DNA from: Polytrichum commune
Lineage: Eukaryota; Streptophyta; Polytrichopsida; Polytrichales; Polytrichaceae
Length of the DNA: 64,000 nt
Assembly (NCBI GenBank): GCA_950295325.1
Contig: OX485806.1
Coordinates: forward strand, 50,463,169 to 50,527,168
Direction of reading: 5' to 3'
The notes under the pieces were generated by a model. That model did no database searches. It had not been told where the DNA came from and saw only the letters and a list, made by a program, of their open reading frames with translations. The first letter of the stretch is position 1. The number at the start of each line of letters is the position of its first letter. The translations under genes and the position numbers were made by a program. Positions 47,822 through 58,829 of this stretch are shown here, in pieces.

Positions 47822-49319
47822 ACTCCGCGGCTCTGTCCCCGAACATGGACTCCTTGTTGCCCCCTGCTGAGACTTAATGCTGCCTACAATGATTGAGTGA
47901 GCTTACCCCGAAGAAAGATCGGCCCAATGCGCCCTCGGTGCGGAAAAGCCTTCACTTAGCGTGCCCTGGTGCGGATTGCATCAACTACTCAATAGCAAGC
48001 AAAGCAAATCACCCAAGCATGATCCAATTCCAAAGGTGAGTAGGAGAGCTAGTGACTACGGGGTGGCTGAACCTCGATGAAATTGCAGCTGAAGAGACCC
48101 AGTTGGTGTGTCCTTCACGTGGAATGGTCAAGAGAGTTGGAAGCCTGTTCGGGAGGTGGACCTCTCAATCAAGTGGCCGACTCTCCAGAGTGGAACTTCT
48201 CGGTGCCCTCCACTAAAATCTTACGGCTTACTAAGGGCTACACCCATTGATTTAAACACCAAAAAAAATAGGGAAACAAATTGTAATATCTCGAGCTACT
48301 TGAGGCTCATGGACATCGATATGAAGTTGCCAACCGGCAGTGCATGAGTACGTGAGTTGTATTACCTTCAGTGCATCACTGATGAATAGAACCCGTGCGA
48401 CCTTCTTACCTTGTAAGTCCATTTAGGTTGGAACATGAGTGACTCAAGCCAAACTTGCATGCTGATTGAATAGGTCAATTTGAGGAAGCCTGTCCAATGG
48501 ACGCCAAACTCAAGGAGTTCACGCTACAAGGAATGACTTGACTTGCAAATTCACAGATCCATCCTCATACCCCTTTGGGTGCTGCATCATGTGGCACGGT
48601 TTTTCCTAATGTAACCCTACATATCTCTGGCGTGATATTTTCTCGCCCATACTCTCTCTCGGCACCAGGTAGGTACGTAACTCTCTCTCTCGCAAATGGG
48701 AAGCTATTTGGCTACTCGGCGACGGCAAAATTGAATCTAGTACAACATCGCATCTGTTGCCAACGAAATTTTTTCAAAGGGGCATTTCGCTGAATACTTC
48801 ATCATTGACTCTTGGACAATATTCAGGCTACTTACTCATTCTCATCCCAATCCCCACCCTTGAACTTGCGTGAGCATCTGACATCACTCACATTGACCAG
48901 ATTCACGAAGTGGTGACAGATCATACCCGAGGCTCTTGCGGTACAAGTGCACCTCCTGCCCCCACTACGGCTTGATCGCTCGTCCGGTACCATTAAATTC
49001 ACAATACAAATAAGGACTTTTGAACATTAGAAGAAGAAGAGAAGAAAAAAAATGACTCTGGTCACAGGAAGATCTCATCCACTACGCATGCACGAGCGAC
49101 GTGACTTGTCATTCACCCCCACCACCATACTTCAGCAACACTACCAAATTCGACTATCATCATCAGGACTCCATCCCCTCTCTCGTGCTTGCTATTTTTC
49201 TAGAGGTACATCAAATTGAAAGAAATGCAAACTAGGGGAGTCGAATTGACCCCTTTCGAATTTGCGCTCCCTCCTAATGAGTCGCTGACAACCTCACCAC
49301 CCAACAACAAATCTGTGGA
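47822..49319. other. Central part of LTR A4, non-coding
   Basis: Lies between element C and solo LTR A6. It is assigned to the LTR A4 backbone by the flanking duplications. No gene or tandem repeat was recognised. Family-A LTR centres are highly variable, so little alignment to other copies is expected. Confidence 0.5.
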
Positions 49320-50910
49320 TATGAGCCCAAAATGAGTGCTCATATTTGTTTTATGTTTAGAATTCAATTAGAAGTGCAATTGGAGTGTTATTGAAACAAT
49401 CAAAAATATAAAAATAGTGAGGCTTTGTGTGGATTTATGTTTAGGCCTTAAGCCATTTTGTGTGGTTAAGTAGAGGATTAGTAGAATTAGGAAGTGTTTT
49501 GATTAGGGGAATAGTGTTGGATGAAACAAGGGTAAGTACCTTTGATTTAAATGTTTGAATTAGAACATGTTCTTGTTGGTTAAGGGGATAGGGAGTTAGT
49601 AGATAGGATAAGGTCCTACTAAGTAGGAGAAGGTTGAGGGGTTTGTGGTCTTGGGTGTCCTCCCTTCTTCCTCCCCTCTCGCTCTTCATTCTCTCTTCCT
49701 CCTCTCCTCTCTAGGATTGTTTTTTGAGCTCTTAGAACTAGAACATGTGTGGGAATTAGGTAGGAAAATTAATGGAATTAGTGGAATTAGGTAGGGAAAT
49801 TAGTAGGGGATTTAGGGGAATCTTTAGGATTAAGTGAGATGATTAGTAAGGGACTTTGGGAATTAAGTGGTTGAGCTCTTTGCGCTAGGAGCTCTCTTAC
49901 TACTGCTGGAGTACAGAGGTTACTACTGTTGGGATTGCAGAGTCTACTGCTGCTGGAATACAGAGGTTATTACTGCTGGAGTACAAAGGTTACTACTGCT
50001 GGAGTACAGAGGTTACTACTGCTGGGATTACAAAGTCTACTGCTGCTGGAATACAGAGGTTACTACTGCTAGGATTACAGAGTCTACTGTTGTTGGAATA
50101 CAGAGGTTACTACTGTGGAGTACAGAGGTTACTACTGTTGTGATTGCAGAGTCTACTGCTGCTGGAATACAGAGGTTATTACTGTTGGGATTACAGAGTC
50201 TACTGCTGCTGGAATACAGAGGAACCTACTGTTGGAGTACAGAGGTTACTACTGTTGGAGTACAGAGGTTACTACTGTTGGGATTGCAGAGTCTACTACT
50301 GCTGGAATACAGAGGTTACTACTGTTGGGATTGCAGAGTCTACTACTGCTGGAATACAGAGGTTACTACTGTTGGGATTGCAGAGTCTACTACTGCTGGA
50401 ATACAGAGGTTACTACTGTTGGGATTACAGAGTCTATTGCTGCTGGAATATAGAGGTTACTACTGCTTGGATTACAGATTTAATGGTGGTGCTTTAGATT
50501 ACACTGCAAGCTGGGTGGATGTTAAGGTTGGGTTGTTTAAGGGTAGGGGCTAGTGGTTTGGAGAATACATTAAGCTAGAGTGTAGCTAAGTAGGCTTAGC
50601 ATGAAGCATTTAGCTAGGGAGTTAGTCATTAGGGTGTGAAAGCCACAAGATGTTAGGAGATGGTATTAATGGGTTGGACTTGTGGTTGAGTGATGTGGGG
50701 GTGTAATAGAATACATTAATAGTGCCATCATAGAGAAAAATGTTCTTTAACACTTGTAATCTTGTTATGGAATAAATTAGTGTACACAAATTGATGAGAA
50801 ATGTATTGAATTCTCACACCTTTGGTAACATGGAGTCATGCGAACACGAATGTGATATCCACTCCCTCACCCGAACTAGGACGCTTAAGGGTGGGTGGTT
50901 TGGTTTCACA
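49320..50910 (-). mobile_element. Solo LTR, family A (copy A6), TSD GTGGA
   Basis: Inverted 1,591-bp LTR. On the minus strand it starts at 50,910 with TGTGAAACCAAACCACCCAC and CCTAGTTCGGGTGAGGG, and ends at 49,320 with GGGCTCATA. GTGGA flanks it at 49,315-49,319 and 50,911-50,915. It is inserted in LTR A4 in the opposite orientation and contains the 47-bp minisatellite at 49,895-50,480. Confidence 0.95.
49895..50480. repeat. Minisatellite, 47-bp period built of 23-24-bp halves
   Basis: Units GTTACTACTGTTGGGATTGC then AGAGTCTACTGCTGCTGGAA then TACAGAG recur about ten times, with some single half-units (GTTACTACTGCTGGAGTACA). The sequence has no stop in any of the three forward frames, producing a 228-residue frame and two overlapping ones. 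Because 47 is not a multiple of three, the apparent proteins cycle through the same three peptides and are not taken as genes. Confidence 0.93.
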
Positions 50911-51418
50911 GTGGAACACCATCTCTGGCCCTAGACCTCACTTTTCACAACTCTCCTCCTCCTTTCTTCTGCTCTCGGGAATTGATCCTTCCGTCGCCCT
51001 TGGCTCACCACTTCACCTTGCTCCTTGAGCGTCTACATGTGCTACATTCAATCGGCATCCCCGTACCTAGTGTACTCTCGTTCAATTTTTTATTTTTTTT
51101 CTCCTTCTTGCAGCGTTTCCGCCTCTTAACCCTAACCTTCTCCCACTGTCCTCCTAATGAGCCTCTCCTCCCTTGCCTCCCGCGACCCCTCCAACTTTTT
51201 TTTTTTCTCGTGCTGCTCGGCATCTTCGGGCCGCCTGAAGAAAAAAAGCAGGTTTGGTCTCTCTCCTTGGCCTTCCCCCTTCTAAGGCTTCACCCTCCTA
51301 CGCACGTTAATTGGCACTTACCCCTTTTTATTTGAGTTTATTTCATTTTACCTCTTATTAAGGGTAAGGTTGACCTCTTTAATTTGCATGTGAGCACATT
51401 TTCCGGGCTCACACTTGG

Positions 51419-51906
51419 TGGCCTTCCTTTTTCTCAAAACCTTCCCGTTTCCACATCCCTTGAACATGACCTCATTATTATTTGCGCCCCTCTAACCCCC
51501 TTGAACTTTACATCTTTGCTCCTAGTCAACCTAACTAACTAATTGGGGGGGTTTCATCTTCACTAGGAACATATGAGACATCAACTACATCTATTGGCAA
51601 TGGATTAGAGGTTCCAATGCGAGCCGAATGTGATTGGGTTTTATTCTTGCATGCTGACTTAGGGGCACTTCTAGAAATTTGTTTTTGATTGCAACATGTA
51701 TGGTTAGGTGGGCTCACAATGGTCTTTGACTCTAGTTTATTCATTGTTGTCATCACCATAGTAGCTAGGTTATTCAATGTCATGGTATTTATATTAAAAA
51801 CATGTTCATTATTTTGACTAATCATCAAAACCTCGGACAATTGATGCCTAAAATTTGTTTGGTTAGTCTCTAGAGTAGAAATGTGGGCAAACATCCCTCC
51901 AAACAT
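51419..51906 (-). pseudogene. Upstream exons of FCP1-type pseudogene 2
   Basis: Two blocks on the minus strand. The frame 51,906-51,535 (HISTLETNQTNFRHQLSEVL, NEHVFNINTMTLNNLATMV, ending DVSYVPSEDETPPIS) is Asn/Thr-rich and may be an exon. After a probable intron ending GGGGGTTAG, an exon from about 51,485 to 51,414 reads EVMFKGCGNGKVLRKRKATK. That exon continues in frame at 42,305 (EGANKRSGTEGG) when the LTR nest is removed, leading toward the FCP1 domain at 41.2-41.9 kb. The basic run could be a nuclear localisation signal. Confidence 0.55.
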
Positions 51907-52543
51907 TGCTTGTTGTGCACATCAAACACACACACACAAGCAACCTTAGAATGCAACCATGCCAACTTTTGGGCATGAAGTCATTTACTTACTCTATTGC
52001 AATTACTTAATGAAACGTCAACAACTCGATACATACTATGGCACTAACCATCTACAACTAATAAACAACAACATATTTTACGAGCCATCATTTTTTGATT
52101 TCTTACAAAAGTGCATGCCCTTGTTTGCTCTGATTTTTGCAAATCCTCTACAATTTTTGTAATTCCAAGATTTTTGTTTTGTTTTTTGTTTTGTTGTCAA
52201 AGTCAACACATGGAGGCTTGATAACATCCATTAACATGATAGAAATCTTGATTTTACACAAAGTTCAATGACATGTGCAAAATTTAGTACCATTAACACT
52301 ATATTTGTTAATTTGGGATTTTTTGGGCATTTTGAGACATTTACAAATTAAAAAAACATGGATAAAATGACACAAATATTGGAGATTGTTGTAAGATGCA
52401 AATACTTTGAAGCGGGTGTTCATACCAAGGAACCAATAAATAACTCATATCGAGATGGTTTAGGTAGGACAATCCAAACATTAGATCATATTGAAGGGGA
52501 AATCATATGACACTTATATTATTGCAAATAAAATATATAAAGT
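51907..52543. other. No gene recognised
   Basis: AT-rich, includes a short CA microsatellite at about 51,928-51,940. Probable intergenic or intronic DNA between two minus-strand remnants. Confidence 0.35.
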
Positions 52544-53480
52544 ATGGCATGTAAAATGCATAGCATGCTAACACCACACATCCATTGGATAGTGCGACCT
52601 AAAATCATCTTGCCTATGGCCCAAAACCCTATGCCTACTATGGCCTATTTAGCCTTGGAAATAGCATCTTTTTCTTTTGCAGCGGATTCTTATGCTCGCA
52701 TTGCTTCAACATTCCTAAAAATCTCCGCCCCGCAACTATAGCCAAGGTTGGGACGTGGGCCCTCCATAACACATTTTGGATTCCGTCGGCCGCCTGAATT
52801 ATATGACATAGAATTCGAATACAATGAAGTGGACTGTCTTGCACTTCTAGGCATGGCGTACATACGCTCCAATTTGATGGACACAATGGACCGCATAGGT
52901 TTAGGGTTGTACGCAACCTGCAACGCGTCAAATCAAGATAACATGTGTTAGTTTGAGGACAAAGACCCAAACGTGTCACGCGCTATTTTTTAGTGCAGAA
53001 TGATTGTAATGTGTGGTTAAGCCATGTGTGGTCACCTTGGCACGGGGGGCGCTCACGTCTGAGTTGGTAAGGAAGGGCAAAACATCCCGCAAAGGAATAG
53101 GGAGGGGTCCACTTTTTGTAGGCCGAGCGTCCATATGCAGCCGCCGTTGAGGTGTAATATTGCCGCCGGGCCAAGAGGGGGACGCCTGAACGCAGTTGCG
53201 ATCTATGCCCTTGAGTGGCGATGGAGACGGAGATTGTCGGAAGATTTTCTTGGGTGGGGGGCTATCGACAACGCCAACATCAAAGGGCTCCTTGGAGTAG
53301 TCGATGGTAGACGCAATATCGTAAACGGTCTCATAGAAGAAGCTTCCCAAGTTTGATTCACTGACAACCTCAAGCGAGGGCTCCAAACATTGATTCCAAA
53401 ATAAAAACAAACAAAACCCAAGGGAAAGGGGGGAGGGGGAGCATGTGAAAACATATGTGAAAGCATTTGAGACATATATT
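52544..53480 (-). pseudogene. Downstream exons following FCP1-type pseudogene 1
   Basis: Minus-strand blocks: 53,410-52,976 (VVSESNLGSFFYETVYDIAS, IDYSKEPFDVGVVDSPPP, then a Ser/Pro-rich stretch). After an intron, a block from 52,919 begins at a TTGCAG acceptor (VAYNPKPMRSIVSIKLERMY) and continues with a stop as ESAAKEKDAISKAK. A TGAG/GTACTA junction near 53,510 is a plausible donor for an intron separating this from the phosphatase domain. No domain is recognised. Confidence 0.45.
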
Positions 53481-53506
53481 ACACAAATGGCACACCATGT
53501 AGTACC

Positions 53507-54200
53507 TCAAATGAATTTATTATATTTCGCGTGAGCATACAACTCTCTGTACATATAGTCCCTCGGATCCATGTATCTCTCGCCTATCAGATTACAACTA
53601 AGGAACTGGGATACGGGTACTTTGCTCCCCACAAACGTTTGAAGGTATTTAATTAGGTCTAACAAAAAGCAGTCTTGGACTTTTCCGACCGTCCACGTAG
53701 GGCAAACTATGAAGTTGGAGGTCGGGTTCAAAATGTTTTTGGAAGCGTTGTCATCCACCATCAACGTGTTGTCACGGGTGGGGCAAACATCATAGGGATA
53801 GCCGACCATGGTGGGACGTTGGTCCCATACAATTGGCTTCAATACCTTAAGATATTGATTTACAGTGGGATTGTTTGGCTTCTTGACCACCCTACCATCG
53901 GGGGTGTACAACGTTCTACAAGATTCTTGTCCTAGGACCAAGCAGGGGGGTTGGAATCCCTTGAAGATGAGTTCCACGACTGCCTGGGCGTTCTCAGACT
54001 TCATGGAGCTCCACACGATCACCCATCATTTGGATAGGGCGACTTGCAGGAAACGCCGAAGCCACGGCCGGAGGTACAGTTGCTTGCTTTTGATGTACGC
54101 GGGGGGGCCATTGTAGTTCGCGTCCTCGGGCTTGCAGCAAGACACCGTGGGGGCCTTGAGACAATGCACGTACTGGACAAGGACCCCGTTGAGGTCTTAA
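53507..54200 (-). pseudogene. FCP1/NIF-type (HAD superfamily) phosphatase pseudogene 1
   Basis: Minus strand. The catalytic loop is DLNGVLVQY at about 54,195, the plant DLNG variant of DxDG(T/V). Then come QLYLRPWLRRFLQVAL, VIVWSSMKSENAQAVVELI, CLVLGQESC, VVKKPNNPTVNQYLKVL and RDNTLMVDDNASKNILNPTS (conserved VDD loop). It ends FVGSKVPVSQFL. TAA falls immediately before the first catalytic Asp and TGA at about 54,027 before WVIVWSS. All catalytic residues visible are conserved, so the two stops alone would inactivate it. Family members act on phosphoserine/threonine, including the RNA polymerase II CTD. It shares only the domain, not close sequence, with pseudogene 2. Confidence 0.83.
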
Positions 54201-55110
54201 ACTAGGAACCGGGTCTTGGGCGGCAAAGGTGGCACGGGTAAAATCGGGGGGGGGGGGGGGGCACCACGCTGTCCTTCATGCTTCTTGGAGAGGACCGGTG
54301 GGGAGCCACAACGCTATGCTCCGATCCCTGCGGCGACGAATGAGAGAAGGCGACAACGGCTATGTCATGCTATGTCCATTTCAAGCATAATGAAATTTTT
54401 GTGCAAACACAAGAACAATTGGACCATTGGTGGCAATAAAAACATACAAGGATAACAACTCATAGGATACATTTGAACACATAAGCAAGCATATGGGCAC
54501 CAAAAATAATAATTTTATTTTTACAATTCTCAATGTACAATTTGCCTGGGGGGGGGAGGGGGAAACCGCGGTGAACGAGCCATTCACACTATCCTAATTG
54601 TACATCTACAAAATTGCTTGTGAGCGCCACCAAGATCGAGCGTAGTCAAATGCAGGGAGACAAAGGGATTGCGAGGGGGGGCATGAAAGGGGCGCAAGTG
54701 TTGGGCATGGGGGGCATTGGGGAGTCGGGGTGGAGTTCTTCCTAGCTAGGAGGACACGGCCATGCCAACAAGGCAATAACCCAGGAGGTTTGGGTCGATC
54801 GACCCAAACTGGAAGGTCTCAGTATATTGCCTCGCCTTGGTCATATCTTGATGCCGTGGAGGCCTCCATTGTCTCCATGGCTCTTCCTCTCTCGCCACCG
54901 CCTTCTTCAATGACGTCATCAACCTTCTCTTACAAAGGTTCAGCATTAAGTCCTTGTCCAAAACCAATCTCTGCATGTGCATCATGCATGGGTTCATCGA
55001 CTTAGTTAGGAGTAGAAGTATTACCAGGCCCATGCAGGCCTTCAACATCTAACATGGTTGTGTTTCTTTGACACCCATGTTGGTCAAGGGCAGAGTGCGC
55101 TGCAACGGGG
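54201..55110. other. Intergenic or intronic, with G-runs and a perfect palindrome
   Basis: Contains a 16-base G run (54,246-54,261), other G-rich tracts near 54,550 and 54,675, and a perfect 22-bp palindrome at 54,788-54,809 (core TTTGGGTCGATCGACCCAAA). No clear exon was read here. Confidence 0.5.
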
Positions 55111-55116
55111 TTTGGC

Positions 55117-56311
55117 TCACCCAACCCAATCTCTCCTACATCGGGAGAAGGGCCTTGGGGCATTACAGGGGGGTGGGTTTGGGTCGGACGACCAAAACAT
55201 TATGGGGTTGTCTTGCTGGTGAGGGGGCGTCATCACTATGGGGGGCCGAAGTGGTGGAAGAACCAAAAGGGAGGAGGCTCCAAAAATGCGCCAGATGTTG
55301 GGATCGTCCACTTGCTGGACCGGGGCGTAGGCAACATGGTGTGGCCGCATCATGTGCGGGAAGCTGAAGGACGCTTGCGGCACAGGGTGCTGAGGGATGC
55401 TCTGCGTAGGGAAGCCAGGGGGCAAGTGTGGAAAGGAGCTGGAGGGAGCCACCACCAATCCTTGCGCCCACATTCCTTGTATCACCAGCGATATCAAGTC
55501 GGCACTGGATGGAGGTTGGGCCATCGCCCTTTGGCTCCGACAGGAGAGCCTTCAACTCTGCGACCTCGTTCCGCACTGAGGGTTCTTCTGCGGCAACCTT
55601 CTACAAGTGAACGCGCTGCTCCTCGTGCCTCTGCATCTTCTCATTAGCCTCCTCCATAGTTAGGACTTCAGGTTTCACCCTAACCATGCCTGGGACCGCT
55701 GTCGGGGAGGAGGGATCCAATCTAAGCCGTTTGGCGAGCTCAATGTCGTCCTCATCCTCGCTGCTTATGGTGATCATCTCCTCCATTGCATAGTCGCCGT
55801 AGAGCTTCTTCCCCTTTAGCTTCTTCCTCTCCTTGAACGTGGCAGTCGCGTCCCTGGAGTACATGTCCCTAACATCGTCCACCGTGAGGACGGGCACCAA
55901 CTTACTCTGTGGGGTTGCCACCCGCGTAGCTTTCTTGCGTAGGGTGGCTTCGGATTCTTGTGTGTAAACCATTGCCCCTTCTTCGACCTTCCCTTCCGCC
56001 TTCATGTCCTCTTGTTCCTCTTCATTGTCCTCCTCCTCCACCTCGTCACATGGCCCCTGAGATGAGGTTCCCGGATGCAATCTGACGAGTGGTTCGGGTG
56101 CTCCAACCGGCGCTCTCATGGCAAATTCTTCACGGTTGACACGCCTCGCCATATCCATCGGGTTTTCACCCCCTTCTACGATCTCCTCAACGTAGCTCCC
56201 CAGGATCCAATCGAGAATGTCCATCTTATTCGCTAGGGCTTTTTGGGTTCTGTAAAATTGAAGATCACCATCTTCTATATAGGAGTAGATGTTCAAAGCC
56301 AACATTTGCAC
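55117..56311 (-). pseudogene. Acidic/coiled-coil exon block of unknown gene
   Basis: Minus strand. Residues 1-60 (FYRTQKALANKMDILDWILG, EGGENPMDMARRVNREEF) precede a strongly acidic stretch (CDEVEEEDNEEEQEDMKAEG) and a basic segment (TATFKERKKLKGKKLYGDYA). Then come an acidic one (ITISSEDEDDIELAKRLRLD) and a helical end. After a TAG at 55,601 the frame continues (VRNEVAELKALLSEPKGD). It then shifts near 55,520 to a Pro/Met-rich tail (SSFPHLPPGFPTQSIPQHPV). Probably the 3' part of the multi-exon gene that starts near 61.4 kb. No known domain. Confidence 0.5.
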
Positions 56312-56413
56312 ATTTCAAAAACAATTTGCATCATAAATACGCTCATTAAATTACACCAAAAAAAACAATAAACAATAAAAGAAAAACAAAACAAAGAGAT
56401 TGGGTCGTTTGAC

Positions 56414-56659
56414 TCAAACTATGAACCAATTATATAAAATTAGTAACCATGCCAGCATAGGTTTGGACCCCCCGAAGACGTTGAAAATAGAATTTCCTTT
56501 CCTTGTCAGGGCCCTCATGATCCGCTCATTGGCAGTATAGTTGGTGTATTTGGCCTCGTTGTAGAGGCTTTTGCTAGCACCCAACCCTTCTGCACCTTGG
56601 AAGAGTTTTTCCATCCGATTTATGGGGTGGTTGTCCATGTAGTTAGTTTTTGCTCTCAC
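56414..56659 (-). pseudogene. Exon of the same decayed gene
   Basis: Minus-strand open block MDNHPINRMEKLFQGAEGLG, ANERIMRALTRKGNSIFNVF. It is flanked by the motif-rich region at 56.7-58.8 kb on its upstream side. A degenerate palindrome (ATTGGGTCGTTTGACTCAAA, 56,400-56,419) lies just downstream. No domain is recognised. Confidence 0.45.
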
Positions 56660-56664
56660 TTAAA

Positions 56665-58800
56665 TAACCCAAAACCCAGGGTACAGACTCTCAAGGAAGA
56701 CTTAACTGGTGTCTATTACAGGCATTTGTCACTTCATAGTTCATTAATCAGACCAAAGGTTTGCTATATTCACTCTAGAACATGACTGGTATATCTTTTA
56801 CTCTCCTTCTCTCTCTTGGTTTCTCCTCACTGTGTCTCATTCAGTGGGGTATGTGTGTCAGTCTCAATAGTAACCATCTCGTCATGAGATTTTGTAGAAC
56901 AATAGTCAAGAGAGAACAATAGTCTTTGAGTAACACAATTGTCTTTGATAACCATTGGCCAATGCATCTTCAATTCAAAACAACTCCTTTATTACTTGGT
57001 CAATGTTAATTCCAATACATAACAATTGTTCATTCATTAATTCCAAATTTATTCATTACTCACAACTTATGCAATTAACGATTATCAGTCAAGCTACAGT
57101 CTTGGTCGCCCTGCACAACCTACAACAACAACAACCAGGGTAACACACAAGACAATAGTTGATAGGATTAAATCGCATTCCATACTCAAAGATCTCTCCT
57201 CTTGACTAATTATCAATTATCAATTAATTAAGATTAGATTAACTTATGCCTAGGTAGCATTTATGAACCAAAGTTAATTCTATCCCTCTTACACTTGATC
57301 TCTCTTGCAATCCTTACTAATTTCTCTAATCAACCGATCAGAAGTAATTTCTCATCACCTCGGTTGATTGAGATCCCTCTTAAATTCCATTCTTCTTAAT
57401 TACAACACTAATAGCCTACACTCAAGATTTCACTATAATCTTCTTAAGGCTGAACTATGTTCATTTCCCTCACCAAGCCTCTTGCAGGTTGGCAACAATA
57501 GTCAATCATTTTACACAATAGACTGACTCTTGGCCTCTCAGTGCCTCTCTTAGGCCTCAACTATCCTCAGTAGGCCCTCTCTTACTCTGACACTTGGCCT
57601 TACGGCTCCACACATCCTATAGTTAATCTCAACTATAGTCCATAGTCATGCTTAACCTAGGTTAGCTCCCGGTTCCTCTCTCTCTCTCTCTTGGAGTCTG
57701 ATCGTCGCCCAGTAACGCTTCGCGTCTCTGCCTGACAATAGTTCGACTTTCTCTCTTCCTCTCTGTCGCCCTCGACGCGCCCTCTCACAGGGAGACAATA
57801 GTTCCACTTTGCAGAAGGTTTCCAGTTCATTTAACCCTCTCCTGATTACTCAAGGACTCTGCACTGTCTTGAGGTAATCATCTCTTCAACCTTCTTTCAC
57901 TCACTATCACCTACTTCGGCCAAAGGTTTTACATGCGCTCCTAGTTCGATTAATCTCTCTGTTCATAACTTAATTCGATCTCCCCTCTTATATATTCCTA
58001 TTCCTCCATTTCTATCTCTCGGACTGGTACACATTTCAGTCAGATAATAGTTTGCTCGTACACTCAAACTTTATACCCTCTTGGCTAACAATTTCATTGT
58101 GCTCGACCCTATTCAGGATTCCACATTCGATTCACTCTCAGACAATAGTTACACAATATTCATTGCTTTGCAATACACATCTTCGCTTCCAGAATCACTC
58201 AACAATTCCTCATACATCTCTCAATCTTATAATCTCTTCAATTCCACAATTTGTTCAACTCACTGTCCACCCTGCTTTCTCTGTATCAACTCTTCACATC
58301 CTCACTCTCCCGATCCCACACACTCAATTTCTCTCACAATCTCGTCTCCAGTCAATCGGTATCGCATTCACAGAATATAGTTATCCAATTTCACATTCAT
58401 ACACTTAAAAGTAATAAGATAGTTCGACGAGGCTGCGGCCATTCGATCGATTCACAAATTCAAAATAACAATTAGCTTCAATGGAAAACAGTGTCCTGCA
58501 ATCACTGCAGCGATCACTAATTCTTACACAGAAGATAGTTTAACTATGATCCTCGCCCGAGTACGGGACTAAGGGAGACAGAACTATTAGCTTCAGCGAT
58601 GCGCTCAAAATATCTAAGAAATGCCTGGTTTGTCCTTCCTCGCCAACCCTCTTACAGAATCGAGGAGAAGACGATAGTTACTATAACTACCTAAGGCCTC
58701 CTATGGCCGTGACCATAGTTATAACTTCCTCCTATGGTTTAACTATATTCATCCTATTGGATGACTCCATCCGAATTAAACTATAAGCCTATAGTTGAAC
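56665..58800. other. 2.1-kb motif-rich pyrimidine-biased region, possible insertion
   Basis: C/T-rich DNA without genes, in which ACAATAGT and variants (GATAGTT, CTATAGTT) occur a dozen or more times. It separates two exon blocks of a minus-strand gene. Plus-strand frames at 58,052-58,475 are Ser/His-rich artefacts of the composition. Style and motif density resemble 20.7-22.3 kb, though the motifs differ. Confidence 0.4.
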
Positions 58801-58829
58801 TGAAATGACCAAAAATTTGGCTCACAGTC

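Larger units (their letters stand above)
42311..51413 (+). mobile_element. LTR family A (copy A4), expanded to 9.1 kb by nested insertions
   Basis: Starts TGTGAGCAAGAATT at 42,311 and ends CCGGGCTCACA at 51,413. It is flanked by CCTGG (42,306-42,310) and CTTGG (51,414-51,418), one mismatch in five. Subtracting the inserts at 42,723-47,816 and 49,320-50,910 with their duplications leaves about 2,408 bp, close to copy A2 (2,294 bp). Its last 490 bases align with A2's end. Removing the whole nest rejoins a minus-strand reading frame (LRKRKATKEGANKRSG), independent support that 42,311 and 51,413 are the true ends. Confidence 0.8.

Noticed and set aside
49867..50553. 228-residue plus-strand protein
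   Set aside because: It is a translation of a 47-bp minisatellite that is open in all frames. It cycles through the three frame peptides and lies inside a solo LTR.
55068..55647. Plus-strand frames opposite the acidic/Pro-rich exon block
   Set aside because: Antisense shadows of a minus-strand coding remnant with better protein-like composition.
58052..58475. Ser/His-rich plus-strand frames
   Set aside because: Reflect pyrimidine-biased composition. The three frames overlap and none has a domain.
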